The position numbers and the translations under genes were made by a program. DNA of 64,000 bases, taken from Salipaludibacillus neizhouensis. Its GTDB lineage: Bacteria; Bacillota; Bacilli; Bacillales; Salisediminibacteriaceae. The stretch covers positions 1,348,930-1,412,929 of the forward strand of contig NZ_KZ614146.1 of assembly GCF_002886185.1 (NCBI RefSeq). Reading direction: 5' to 3'. Shown piece after piece: positions 1 through 7,611 of the stretch. Under the pieces are notes generated by a model. That model made no database searches. It had not been told where the DNA came from and saw nothing but the letters and a program-made list of their open reading frames with translations. Positions within the stretch are counted from its first letter, which is position 1. Every line of letters starts with the position of its first letter.

Positions 1-1
1 C

Positions 2-409
2 CAACCGCAATCGACCGTGAACGAACAAGCTGACACAAACGAGCAAACATCCTTTTTCGAGGAAGACCAAGCACCAGAAGCAGCAGACCGAGCCGAACCA
101 ACACCATCACCCGAGAAGATTCCTTACAGCGAGATTGTCGCCTATTTAAATGACAGCACCGGCAAGCATTTCCAAGCAACGGCGGTGAAAACACGAGATC
201 TCATCAAAGCCAGATGGCGAGCTCATCCAAACCAAGACCACTTCGAAAAAGTCATCGACACGAAGACAGACCAATGGCTAAACGATCCAACGATGAACAA
301 ATTCTTACGACCAGAAACCTTGTTTGGACCCAAATTTGAATCCTACTTAAACGAAGGCACCACCCCAATAGAAACCGATTTTGAAAAATACTTAAAGGAG
401 CTGGAATAA
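2..409 (+). CDS. Phage replication protein, C-terminal part (conserved phage C-terminal domain), 5' end outside window
   Basis: The reading frame is open from the window edge, so this is the 3' part of a longer gene. Residues YLNDSTGKHF through LNEG match the conserved phage C-terminal domain (Phg_2220_C type) found at the end of DnaD-like phage replication initiators. A near-identical second copy at 39.4-40.2 kb shows the missing N-terminal half, which has winged-helix character. It lies 3 bp upstream of a G39P-like helicase loader and then DnaB, the usual order for initiator, loader and helicase. Unlike the second copy, this one has no internal stop. The GTG at position 17 is an internal valine, not a start. 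Confidence 0.8.
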   Translation, partial: QPQSTVNEQADTNEQTSFFEEDQAPEAADRAEPTPSPEKIPYSEIVAYLNDSTGKHFQATAVKTRDLIKARWRAHPNQDHFEKVIDTKTDQWLNDPTMNKFLRPETLFGPKFESYLNEGTTPIETDFEKYLKELE

Positions 410-412
410 GCC

Positions 413-694
413 ATGTCACAAGCAGAAACAGCACAAATACTGCAAGAAATCGCCCGGTTTTATCCCGGCAAAATCAACCTGGAACGGAAAACAGTCCAAG
501 CCTGGTACCGCTTATTGAAAACACAGACTTATGAAGACGTCATCGACCGCCTCGATCGCTATGCAGCCGAGAATAAATACTCCCCACTCGTGCATGACCT
601 AGTCGAAAAACCGCGGCCAGAACGAAACAAAGACGTCATCGAAATCATCAGTCTATGGGAGGCGAACGCCAGTGGCGGACCAGTACAACCTTGA
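413..694 (+). CDS. G39P-like replicative helicase loader/inhibitor
   Basis: A 93-residue protein resembling the N-terminal helical domain of the SPP1 G39P family, which carries the replicative helicase to the phage initiator. The segment TYEDVIDRLDRYAAENKYSP followed by a conserved leucine/valine stretch is the recognisable part. The start ATG follows AAGGAG at a normal distance and lies 3 bp after the preceding stop. The 3' end overlaps the GTG start of the DnaB gene, suggesting translational coupling. A paralogue about 95 percent identical is at 40240..40521. The family assignment rests on sequence pattern and gene order. Confidence 0.7.
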   Translation: MSQAETAQILQEIARFYPGKINLERKTVQAWYRLLKTQTYEDVIDRLDRYAAENKYSPLVHDLVEKPRPERNKDVIEIISLWEANASGGPVQP

Positions 695-1949
695 AGCGGA
701 GAAAATGCTCCTCGGGTGTCTCCTGCTCGAGTCCTCCCTCGTCAAAGAACTCGAAGTCGAACCGAAGCAGCTCTCGTTCCATCACGAACCCCTGCTCCGC
801 ACCATGATCAACCTCGACAACGACAACGAAGACATCAACCGAGCAACCCTATTGGAACGCCTCGGCCCATCATTTATGAACCAAGTCAACATCGGCGAAA
901 TGATGCGAGCCGTGCCATCCATCTACGCCGTGAAAAAGTACGAGCAAATCATCATTCGCACCTGGCAGAAAACACAGCTGCGCCAAACCGCCCAAACCTT
1001 TCTGGTGAAAACAGAAGAGGTCGTTGATGACGCGACGGTTGATTCCTTTCTTTCCAGTGTTCGAACCATTGAGACCTTCGGCGCACGGGAGGATGATTTT
1101 CAATTAAAGAAAGTCTTGGTAACGATGTATGACCAAGTACTGGATGGGGTTGTCAAACGAGGGTTACAAACATCTTTCACTACCTACTACAGATTAACGA
1201 ATGGCCATAGTGAAGGACAGTTCATCATCGTCGCCGCAAGACCTTCCGTCGGAAAAACCGCCTTTGCGTTAAACGTTGCGATGGGCCACATGAAAGAGAA
1301 CGCCTTCGGGCATTTATATTCGCTGGAAATGAGTAAAAAGCAGTTTTTGAACCGGATGATCTCCGCCAAAGGAAAGATCGACTCGCAAAAGCTGCGTGAT
1401 CCGATGAAACGATTTGATGCCGATGATTGGAAGAGATACACCCAGGCGATCAGTGACTTGTCAGAAGAGAATGTGTATATTTCTGATCGTTCCTCGGTCA
1501 AGATCCCGGAAATTTACGCGACAACACGAAAGATCATGCGTCAGCACCCGGACAAGCAGCACTTCATCATCATTGATTATTTACAGCTGCTTCAATCCGC
1601 CGCCAATAAGCAGAACCGTCAAGAGGAAGTCAGTGAAATATCTCGGTCGTTGAAAGCCATGGCACGCGACCTTTCGGTCCCCGTCATCGCGCTTTCGCAA
1701 TTATCCCGGGGAGTCGAATCACGAGCCGATAAACGCCCGAATCTCTCAGACTTACGCGAATCAGGCAGCCTCGAACAAGATGCCGATGTCGTTGCGTTTC
1801 TCTACCGGGACGATTATTACAACCGGGATGGAGAGTCAGATAATAGCATTGAAATTATCATAGCCAAACAACGAGAAGGTCCCGTTGGCACGGTAGAGCT
1901 TGGTTATGAAAAAGCGTTTAATTTGTTTGTTAATAAAAAGGAAGAATGA
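672..1949 (+). CDS. DnaB-like replicative DNA helicase (phage-type)
   Basis: A 425-residue hexameric replicative helicase. The N-terminal helical domain covers about residues 1-110 (YNLEAEKMLLGCLLLE is the typical first helix). The RecA-like domain has a Walker A, ARPSVGKTAFAL, near residues 189-200, a Walker B ending IIIDYLQLLQ, the glutamine/arginine stretch ALSQLSRGVE, and a C-terminal LRESGSLEQDADVV motif. The start used is GTG at 672, inside the end of the G39P-like gene; no better start lies downstream before the conserved N-terminus. It probably belongs to a prophage replication module. The second copy, at 40.5 kb, is truncated after about 25 codons. Confidence 0.93.
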   Translation: MADQYNLEAEKMLLGCLLLESSLVKELEVEPKQLSFHHEPLLRTMINLDNDNEDINRATLLERLGPSFMNQVNIGEMMRAVPSIYAVKKYEQIIIRTWQKTQLRQTAQTFLVKTEEVVDDATVDSFLSSVRTIETFGAREDDFQLKKVLVTMYDQVLDGVVKRGLQTSFTTYYRLTNGHSEGQFIIVAARPSVGKTAFALNVAMGHMKENAFGHLYSLEMSKKQFLNRMISAKGKIDSQKLRDPMKRFDADDWKRYTQAISDLSEENVYISDRSSVKIPEIYATTRKIMRQHPDKQHFIIIDYLQLLQSAANKQNRQEEVSEISRSLKAMARDLSVPVIALSQLSRGVESRADKRPNLSDLRESGSLEQDADVVAFLYRDDYYNRDGESDNSIEIIIAKQREGPVGTVELGYEKAFNLFVNKKEE

Positions 1950-2029
1950 AGTTGCTATACACAGTAGAGAGTTTTATAAAGTTATCGGTGTTTTAGAGAT
2001 TGTTGTTTTCGTCGAACAGAGAGGCTCGA

Positions 2030-2145
2030 ATCCGCTCTAGGCGGACGCTTTCCGCGGGCAATGCTTCAGCCTCCTCGGACAAAGACCGTCCTCCGGGGTC
2101 TTCACCTATTGCTTTTCCCGCAGGAGTAGCCGCCTTCGCTACTTC
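2030..2145. repeat. GC-rich Bacillus-type interspersed repeat
   Basis: A short GC-rich block in AT-rich surroundings with the words GACGCTTTCCGCGGGC, CAGCCTCCTCG and CCCGCAGGAGTAGCCGCC. Similar blocks are known to recur in many Bacillaceae genomes. It contains imperfect palindromic words and no credible coding sequence. A 62-codon open frame across it is incidental. The assignment is from memory of the family. Confidence 0.5.
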
Positions 2146-2226
2146 GAGCTTTTATAAATCTAGGGTTAAGAAAGCGATAGTTACATGAGAAATAGAAATA
2201 TGTCCCCAGCTATTTCGATTTCGACC

Positions 2227-2264
2227 GAAAAAAGCGATTTGGAAAAATTCCCAATCGCTTTTTT
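2227..2264. terminator. Bidirectional hairpin terminator downstream of blaI
   Basis: Stem AAAAAAGCGATT pairs with AATCGCTTTTTT around a short loop. A and T runs flank it on both sides, so it can terminate the minus-strand bla regulator operon and rightward transcription from the phage cassette. Confidence 0.8.
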
Positions 2265-2268
2265 AATA

Positions 2269-2652
2269 TTATTGCTTTTTAGGTTTTTTATTTAAAATAG
2301 AGCGTAGTTCATTGATATCATCATCAGATAGGGTATCTTCCTGAATGAATTGGACAAGCATGGATTTCAGGGTACCTCCATAGATACGCTTGATAAATGA
2401 TTCGGTCTCGGCACGCTGGTACTTTTCCTGTGTATAGAGCGGGTAAAAGGTGTAAACTCTTAGATTTTTATTGACACCTACTACATCTTTTTGAACTAAT
2501 CGATCGAGAAGAGTGCGTATGGTTTTCGGCTTCCAATCTGTACACTCCTGTAAGGAAAATATGATGTCATTCGCTGTTTGAGGGGCTTTATCCCAAAGTA
2601 CGTTCATGATTTCCCATTCCGATTCTGATATACTAGGAATGTTTTTCTCCAT
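2269..2652 (-). CDS. blaI: BlaI/MecI-family beta-lactamase repressor
   Basis: A winged-helix repressor of about 127 residues that binds operators upstream of the beta-lactamase and sensor genes until it is cleaved or inactivated after BlaR1 senses a beta-lactam. The motif ISESEWEIMNVLWDK followed by the WKPKTIRTLLDRLVQKD recognition helix is diagnostic. The start at 2652 is preferred because GGAGGGG lies about 6 nt before it, whereas the ATG five codons earlier overlaps that site. It overlaps the 3' end of blaR1 by 20 bp on the same strand. The probable operators are at 4550-4597. Confidence 0.92.
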   Translation of the reverse strand: MEKNIPSISESEWEIMNVLWDKAPQTANDIIFSLQECTDWKPKTIRTLLDRLVQKDVVGVNKNLRVYTFYPLYTQEKYQRAETESFIKRIYGGTLKSMLVQFIQEDTLSDDDINELRSILNKKPKKQ

Positions 2653-4462
2653 ATTTCTCCCCTCCATTTTCTTTATAGATTCCTAAATCTTTTAAAATTG
2701 ATAAAGTAATTTCTCCCGCCTTGCTTCCAGATGAATCATCTTCATTTTGTATATTGGTAGCAAAGAAATAAGTATTGTTCTTCGTCTCTACATACCCGAT
2801 AAACCAACCATTGATGTTTTTTCCATTCACTGCTCCTGTACCTGTTTTTCCTGATAGGCGAGCTTCTTCATTCTTTTCTAAGAGTAGTGCTTCCTTCACA
2901 GCTTGGGTATGCATTTCCTTATATCCCAATTGATTGTTATAAAAGGCTTGCAGCAGTTGGACTTGCTCCACTGGAGAAATTTTTAATGAGGATTCGTGCC
3001 AGAATTCACCAAATCCCCCAGATACATCGTAGTTTCCATAGTTTATCTCTTGTAGATTGGATTGTATTGTTTCAAATCCTGTTCTACGATCTAATTCTTG
3101 GAAATACCAGTTTACAGATTTTTGTAACGCAGATGAGACATCCTGATCCATATTCCAAGCGTCATAGGGTTGCTCCGTACCATCCCATAAAAGGGAGGAT
3201 TCTTCGGGTGATATCACATTTGATTCTAGTGCAAATAAGGCACTATAGATTTTGTATGTGGAATCAGGTGATACCCGCAACATACTTTTCTCTTCATTAT
3301 AAATGCGATATTGCTGTGCGTTATGATCATATAAAACAAAGCTTCCTTCATATCCTTTAAAGAATTGATGTAAATCCTCATAAACTGCTCCGTCATGATT
3401 AAAATAGTATCGGTCGTTTTCCGACGCAAATGCGGAAATGAAAGGTAATTGGATTGTCAAAATGATACTGGCTAACACATAAATAAAGACGCTTTTTCTG
3501 ATTGATTTTTTTGCGGAATGCTTATAGGCAGAAATTTGTTCCATTCGTTTTTTGATTTGAAGCTTCGAACCGTTTAATTGTGTCACTAACTGTAGCTTAC
3601 TAGACCGTTTTGAAAGATCCAAAAAATTAATGATTGTATTTCCATATTCACTAAATGAATTATCATCATCTAGTAACTGTAAAACAGATGTATCACATGC
3701 GATTTCCCGATCCAATCTCATTTCTCTAAAAGCAAGCCAGACAAGGGGATTAAACCAATAAATGATTTGATAGAACAATATGAAGTAATTTGTCAGCAAA
3801 TCCTTGTTTTTATAGTGATTCAGTTCATGAAGAAAGATATACTCATAATTTTTCAAATTAAGCCAGTTTTCATGCTGAGAAGGTAAGACGATATATGTTT
3901 GAAAAAGTCCGAATATTATTGGAGATTGGACTCTTTTCGAAATAACAATCTTTATTGATTTTTTAATTTGTAGTCTTTTCTTGCATTCTTCGAAAAGCAC
4001 GAGAACTTCTTGATTGGAAAACGCTGAAGAATAATTCTTTATCCTTCTAAGTGTGAGCCAACCACGAATCATAGTAAAGGTAAATAAAAGCATCCCTGAC
4101 ATCCATAAACCCATCACTCCCATATTAAGTAAGGACAGGTCCGGCCGATTGACCGATACAGAAAAGTCTTGTATCAGGTGTAGGCCCTGCATCATATCAG
4201 TTCCAGTTTTTTCCACATTAGAACTGGGAGCATTAGTCTGATATGTATCCCCACCGCTAAAGAGAGAACTAAAATTATATAAATCAGTAGGTATGAATGG
4301 AAGTGTTAAAGTCATAAAAAGAAACATCCACAAATGATAGCGCCATTTTGCTGTTAGTTGTCTTCCAAACCATTTTCGTATAAGTAGAATAACGGTAACG
4401 GAAAATGAACACACCAATAGACCTATTATAAAATGAGTTAAAAACATGTCCTTCAACACCAA
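2633..4462 (-). CDS. blaR1: BlaR1-type beta-lactam sensor and metalloprotease
   Basis: A 609-residue membrane signal transducer. Hydrophobic segments lie near residues 7-28, 41-57, 112-132 and 325-346. The M56 zinc protease motif HELNH is at 212-216. The extracellular penicillin-binding sensor domain has STYK at 401-404 (acylated serine), SVN at 449-451 and KTG at 539-541, all intact. Beta-lactam acylation activates the cytoplasmic protease, leading to loss of BlaI. The start is uncertain: TTG or GTG codons at the first three positions follow AGAGAG, and an ATG lies at codon 6. It is divergent from the beta-lactamase gene across a 216-bp operator region. Confidence 0.92.
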   Translation of the reverse strand: MVLKDMFLTHFIIGLLVCSFSVTVILLIRKWFGRQLTAKWRYHLWMFLFMTLTLPFIPTDLYNFSSLFSGGDTYQTNAPSSNVEKTGTDMMQGLHLIQDFSVSVNRPDLSLLNMGVMGLWMSGMLLFTFTMIRGWLTLRRIKNYSSAFSNQEVLVLFEECKKRLQIKKSIKIVISKRVQSPIIFGLFQTYIVLPSQHENWLNLKNYEYIFLHELNHYKNKDLLTNYFILFYQIIYWFNPLVWLAFREMRLDREIACDTSVLQLLDDDNSFSEYGNTIINFLDLSKRSSKLQLVTQLNGSKLQIKKRMEQISAYKHSAKKSIRKSVFIYVLASIILTIQLPFISAFASENDRYYFNHDGAVYEDLHQFFKGYEGSFVLYDHNAQQYRIYNEEKSMLRVSPDSTYKIYSALFALESNVISPEESSLLWDGTEQPYDAWNMDQDVSSALQKSVNWYFQELDRRTGFETIQSNLQEINYGNYDVSGGFGEFWHESSLKISPVEQVQLLQAFYNNQLGYKEMHTQAVKEALLLEKNEEARLSGKTGTGAVNGKNINGWFIGYVETKNNTYFFATNIQNEDDSSGSKAGEITLSILKDLGIYKENGGEKYGEKHS

Positions 4463-4536
4463 CTCTCTTGATTTTAAAATTTTTTAAAAACAGGTATATA
4501 GCATATTTATAGTAGCTTGAGTTAGAAAATAAAGAA

Positions 4537-4597
4537 TTGACTTTATTTGATTACATATGTAATACTATACTACAGATGTAATCAGACTACAAATGTA
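4537..4597 (+). promoter_or_regulatory. Beta-lactamase promoter with three BlaI operator dyads
   Basis: A -35 box TTGACT (4537-4542) and a -10 box TAATAC (4560-4565) are separated by 17 bp. A perfect palindrome, ATTACATATGTAAT (4550-4563), overlaps the spacer and -10. Two further dyads follow: TACAGATGTA (4571-4580) and TACAAATGTA (4588-4597). They match the known BlaI/MecI operator core TACANATGTA. Binding here would block the promoter and place operators across the start region. Confidence 0.78.
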
Positions 4598-4678
4598 ATC
4601 CGTTAAAACTCCTTGAATAAGGTTGTTTTTTCAATTCGTACATAAGAGTCTAATCAAATAATTAGGAGGTTTTACATC

Positions 4679-5623
4679 ATGAACAAAAGATGGTTTTATC
4701 AAATACTAGCACTGATAGGCTTGGTGCTTATGGTTGTAGGCTGCTTAGATGAGAAAAAACAGGTTGTACAACAATCAGAAACAGAAAATACGGGGGGAAC
4801 TAACCAAACGTCAGAAAATATAACGGCAAAAGAAACCTCAATGGAGAAATTTGAACAACTTGAGAAGGAATATGACGCGAGGCTTGGGGTCTATGCCATT
4901 GACACAGGATCAAAAGAAACCGTGGAATTTTGTGAGGACGAACGATTTGCGTACACATCTACATCCAAAGCCCTAGCTACAGCTGTTTTATTAAAGCAAA
5001 ATCCGATATCAGTGCTTAAGGAAATAAGGACATTCACCAATGAAGATATTGTTACCTATTCTCCGATTACAGAAGACTTTGTGAACAAAGGGATGAGTCT
5101 GGGAAAGATAGCTGAAGCAGCGATGCAGTATAGTGATAATACAGCAGGGAATCTTCTGTTCGAAGAATTAGGCGGACCAGATGGATTTGAAAAGGCGTTA
5201 CGAGAAAGTGGTGATACTATCACAATGGTTGACCGTATTGAACCAGATTTGAACGAAGCTATTCCTGGGGATTCACGGGATACAAGTACCCCTAAAGCAC
5301 TTGCAACTACTCTTGAGGTGTTTGGAATCAGTGAGTACCTTCCTACCGATAAGCAAGAAATTTTTACAAATTGGCTAAAAGGGAATACTACAGGTGATTC
5401 CCTCATTCGAGCTGGTGTACCAGAAGGTTGGGAGGTTGGAGATAAGAGCGGAGCCGGTGGCTATGGAACTCGAAATGATATAGCGATTGTGTGGCCACCA
5501 AATCGAGAACCGATTATTATTGCGATCATGTCAAGTCGCGATGAAGAGAATGCGAGCTTTAATGACGAACTCATTGCAAAGGCTACAAAAGTGATTGCTC
5601 AGGCGTTTTCTAACAACAAATAG
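4679..5623 (+). CDS. Class A beta-lactamase, membrane-anchored lipoprotein
   Basis: A 314-residue serine beta-lactamase. It has a signal peptide with lipobox MVVGC (Cys22), so it is probably a lipid-anchored enzyme on the outer face of the membrane. Catalytic motifs: STSK at 94-97 (nucleophile Ser94, Lys97), SDN at 152-154, the omega-loop EPDLN at 188-192 followed by EAIPGDSRDTSTP, and KSG at 256-258. This resembles the PC1/BlaP group. The residue after the nucleophile region is STSK rather than STFK or STYK. A strong SD, AGGAGG, precedes ATG 4679. Expression should be inducible through the upstream BlaI operators. Confidence 0.96.
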   Translation: MNKRWFYQILALIGLVLMVVGCLDEKKQVVQQSETENTGGTNQTSENITAKETSMEKFEQLEKEYDARLGVYAIDTGSKETVEFCEDERFAYTSTSKALATAVLLKQNPISVLKEIRTFTNEDIVTYSPITEDFVNKGMSLGKIAEAAMQYSDNTAGNLLFEELGGPDGFEKALRESGDTITMVDRIEPDLNEAIPGDSRDTSTPKALATTLEVFGISEYLPTDKQEIFTNWLKGNTTGDSLIRAGVPEGWEVGDKSGAGGYGTRNDIAIVWPPNREPIIIAIMSSRDEENASFNDELIAKATKVIAQAFSNNK

Positions 5624-5645
5624 ATTAACATTTTAGAGAGAGAGT

Positions 5646-5673
5646 ACGACTCTTCGGATGAATGTCGTTTTTT
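5646..5673 (+). terminator. Probable terminator after the beta-lactamase gene
   Basis: Short stem ACGAC/GTCGT followed by a run of six T residues, 22 bp after the stop codon. The stem is weak, so confidence is moderate. Confidence 0.45.
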
Positions 5674-5786
5674 ACTTGTTAGTAACAGACATATTGTATG
5701 TTGAGATGTCAGTTACTGACACAATCTTGTAGATACCCCATATAGGTGGCATATCTAGCGACAACTATGATTTCTAAAGCGAGACT

Positions 5787-5921
5787 GTGAAACTATATGA
5801 ACAAGAGATTGAAAATAAACAGAGTGGAGAAAAATTTGAGTTTGATGAAGCAGTGCTTTGGAAGTTTGAAGTAACAGTTGATGATGGGCCTTATAAAAGC
5901 TTTGTCGTAGAAGCAAAGTAA
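5787..5921 (+). pseudogene. Short gene remnant, unidentified C-terminal fragment
   Basis: A 44-codon open stretch beginning GTG with the protein-like composition LYEQEIENKQSGEKFEFDEA and ending FVVEAK. It has an in-frame stop just upstream and no clear SD. It looks like the tail of a larger secreted or lipoprotein-like gene that has lost its front half. No family was recognised. Confidence 0.3.
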
Positions 5922-5984
5922 CTCAGCACTAATATCAATTCAACAATTGGAGCGCAGTTGTTGAATAAGTAAAAAGTCGAAAGG

Positions 5985-6539
5985 ATGATGATTTTGGTTA
6001 ATGTCGCTCTTCTTCGAGGGATTAATGTGGGTGGAAAAAATAAAATTGATATGAGGTTACTTAAACAAACTTTTGAAAAAGCTGGGATGAATGATGTGGT
6101 AACATACATCAATACAGGTAATATTATTTTTTCATATAAAGGTCCATCAACAACCGAGCTACCACGCATTTTGGAAGAAGCAATCCATTGTGATTTTGGA
6201 TTACAAATTAAAGTAGTAGTTCGTAGTTTCGATGATGTAAGTCGAATCATTAAAGCTATTCCATACACATGGAAAAATGACAAAGATATGAAAAGTGATG
6301 TCATGTTTTTATGGGATGAAATTGATGATGAATCTGTACTTATGAATTTGGTCATCAAACCAAATATCGACACGGTAAAATATGTCCCCGGTGCGATTCT
6401 ATGGTCCGTTGATAAGATAAATGTAACCAGAAGCGGAATGTCAAAGATCGTTGGATCAAAGTTATATAAACAAGTTACGATAAGAAACGTCAACACAGCT
6501 CGTAATATATATAAACTTATGCAAAATCAAAATGATTAG
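5985..6539 (+). CDS. DUF1697 family protein
   Basis: A 184-residue protein of the DUF1697 family, a small cytoplasmic family without an established function. The N-terminal signature VNVALLRGINVGGKNKIDM and the following TYINTGNIIFS are typical, and the length is normal. Two adjacent ATG codons (5985, 5988) and a TTG at 5994 are all possible starts after AAAGG at 5979-5983. The later two have the better SD spacing. It is a stand-alone gene, with a possible terminator about 140 bp downstream. Confidence 0.85.
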   Translation: MMILVNVALLRGINVGGKNKIDMRLLKQTFEKAGMNDVVTYINTGNIIFSYKGPSTTELPRILEEAIHCDFGLQIKVVVRSFDDVSRIIKAIPYTWKNDKDMKSDVMFLWDEIDDESVLMNLVIKPNIDTVKYVPGAILWSVDKINVTRSGMSKIVGSKLYKQVTIRNVNTARNIYKLMQNQND

Positions 6540-6676
6540 TTCACCTGATGGTAATTATACAATTTGATTTTTCTTAGAAAGTGATGTGTATGTGCAACAT
6601 CTACTCAAGGCAACAGTGTTAGTTGAATAGAAATTAAGTGAAATTAGGATTGAGACCATATTTTAGTTATTCCGTT

Positions 6677-6715
6677 AAAGGGCGCGATTCTGTAATAAGA
6701 ATTGGGCCCTTTCTT
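6677..6715 (+). terminator. Possible hairpin terminator
   Basis: AAAGGGC and ATTC pair with GAAT and GCCCTTT across an internal mismatch, followed by TTCTTT. It lies 140 bp after the DUF1697 gene. Confidence 0.45.
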
Positions 6716-6720
6716 TGTGA

Positions 6721-6739
6721 ATAGGGGCAGATTGTGGAG
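6721..6739 (+). repeat. 19-bp direct repeat, copy 1
   Basis: ATAGGGGCAGATTGTGGAG occurs here and again at 13840..13858, in both cases in non-coding accessory DNA. No further similarity was noted between the two surroundings. It may mark a shared mobile or duplicated fragment. Confidence 0.5.
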
Positions 6740-6823
6740 AAAATTATATCTTTTTAATTGGATATTTATGTTAAAATAGAATGGGATTGTGAAGAAATAT
6801 ACTTAAATTAAAGGGAAGTATAG

Positions 6824-6983
6824 ATGAATAATAGTGTTGAATTCTACATAGAGAAAATAAATGATTTTAGACTTTTATGGGACTGTTGTACACAAAGATG
6901 GAAAAATTATTGCGAATATTTGTAAACAAATAAAAGAAAATTCAAAGACAGAAGCAACTTTATCTGAAGTTGGAGGTTTTTGG
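6824..6983 (+). pseudogene. Frameshifted small gene truncated by an IS end
   Basis: AAGGGAAG precedes ATG 6824, and the first frame reads MNNSVEFYIEKINDF. From about 6873 a second frame carries the protein-like FYGTVVHKDGKIIANICKQ and continues to ATLSEVGG before running into IS terminal sequence near 6984. One frameshift plus the IS junction indicate a dead gene. The family was not recognised. Confidence 0.4.
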
Positions 6984-7000
6984 TGGACGGAAAGTTTTCT

Positions 7001-7025
7001 ACTCTAATTTGTTGGGGGCGGTACC
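7001..7025 (-). mobile_element. Relic end of an IS3-family element (type B)
   Basis: Read on the minus strand, this 25-bp segment begins GGTACCGCCCCC and ends TTAGAGT. It matches 20 of 25 positions of the left inverted repeat of the intact IS at 37503..37527. The adjoining 6984-7000 looks like part of the same terminal hairpin. No transposase remains. Confidence 0.6.
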
Positions 7026-7030
7026 CTGTG

Positions 7031-7088
7031 TGAACTGTAACCCGAATAATGGACACTAAAAAAAAGTGCCTCATTATTCGGGTTTTTA
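7031..7088 (+). mobile_element. Relic left end of a second IS150-group IS (type A)
   Basis: TGAACTGTAACCCG and GGACAC fit the TG-type inverted repeat of IS150-group elements. They are followed by a complementary arm ending ATTATTCGGG and a T run, so the IS end folds into a terminator-like hairpin, as in the intact IS at 37.5 kb. A near-identical 55-bp piece lies at 37448..37502. The rest of the element is gone. Confidence 0.6.
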
Positions 7089-7139
7089 TTCGTTTTACCT
7101 CGGTTGACTGAACGACGCGACTACCCCACCAATGCCAAT

Positions 7140-7165
7140 GAAGCACAGAACCGTCCCCTGTTTCC
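7140..7165 (+). repeat. REP-like element, copy in module A
   Basis: GAAGCACAGAACCGTCCCC followed by TGTTTCC. The core AGAACCGTCCCC recurs in this window at about 8650, 10809 (inverted), 10886, 12233 (degenerate), 26830, 39052 and 54928. It resembles Bacillaceae REP sequences associated with Y1-type REP transposases. No such transposase gene is present here. Confidence 0.7.
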
Positions 7166-7280
7166 AATTCAAAACCCTCATCCAAAAAAACTTTCACATT
7201 TTTCAAAACACCTCCTCCTTTTTTATCTGTCGTCTGTACATATTCAGTGAAAGACGAAAATGGAAAACGAAAGGATGAGA
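7166..7280. promoter_or_regulatory. Conserved leader of module A
   Basis: Contains CCTCCTCCTTTTTTATC, the inverted pair TCGTCT...AGACGA, and the plus-strand SD CGAAAGG. Nearly the same leader precedes the F2 copies at 26968 and 55045 and the phage replication gene at 39394. CCTCCTCC is either an anti-SD arm able to pair with AAAGGA, or the SD (GGAGGAGG) of a divergent minus-strand gene starting TTG. Both readings are open. Confidence 0.5.
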
Positions 7281-7526
7281 ATGGAAATATGCCCCACTCG
7301 TGTAGGGATGACAATCAAGGAATTGTATCAGGAAGCTGTGATCGAAGACTTTAAGAGCCTCATCTATTTAATCGAGTGGCTCGTCTACGAAAAGAAAGCC
7401 ATTACGATGGATCGTGACGCCAGGAATATTGAATATTTCACAGAAAAATATCGTGGCAGGCTTAATCCGGAACTGGCAGCGTATAAAGCGAAGGTCGAAG
7501 GTAGGGGAGAGCAAGAGGTCATCTAG
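7281..7526 (+). CDS. F2 family small protein, copy A
   Basis: A protein of 81 residues, or 72 if it starts at the ATG at 7308. The conserved core is MTIKELYQEAVIEDFKSLIY, LIEWLVYEKKAITMDRDARN and YRGRLNPELAAYKAKVE. It is mostly helical in appearance and soluble, with no recognised family. The start at 7281 is favoured by AAAGG a few bases upstream; relative to the copy at 26968 there is an approximately 30-nt insertion before the conserved ATG. It lies upstream of an F3 gene, 85 bp away. Other copies are at 12307 (truncated), 26968 and 55045. Confidence 0.6.
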   Translation: MEICPTRVGMTIKELYQEAVIEDFKSLIYLIEWLVYEKKAITMDRDARNIEYFTEKYRGRLNPELAAYKAKVEGRGEQEVI

Positions 7527-7611
7527 GTCGTTTTCCATTCTAGTAAGCAATGAATATTAAGCAAAATAACAGACAAGCATCATTTAAATTAAAATTATAG
7601 GGGGAAGAAAC

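Noticed and set aside
716-1653. Overlapping frames inside the dnaB gene on both strands
   Set aside because: They are out-of-frame shadows of a gene with clear helicase motifs and show arginine-rich, low-complexity composition.
2000-2188. 62-codon open frame on the plus strand
   Set aside because: It crosses the GC-rich Bacillus-type repeat, lacks an SD and has repeat-derived composition.
5056-5406. Antisense frame within the beta-lactamase gene
   Set aside because: The plus-strand beta-lactamase has all catalytic motifs, and the antisense frame has no SD or family similarity.
5891-6496. 201-codon antisense frame over the DUF1697 gene
   Set aside because: DUF1697 signatures are on the plus strand; the antisense frame is an incidental long shadow.
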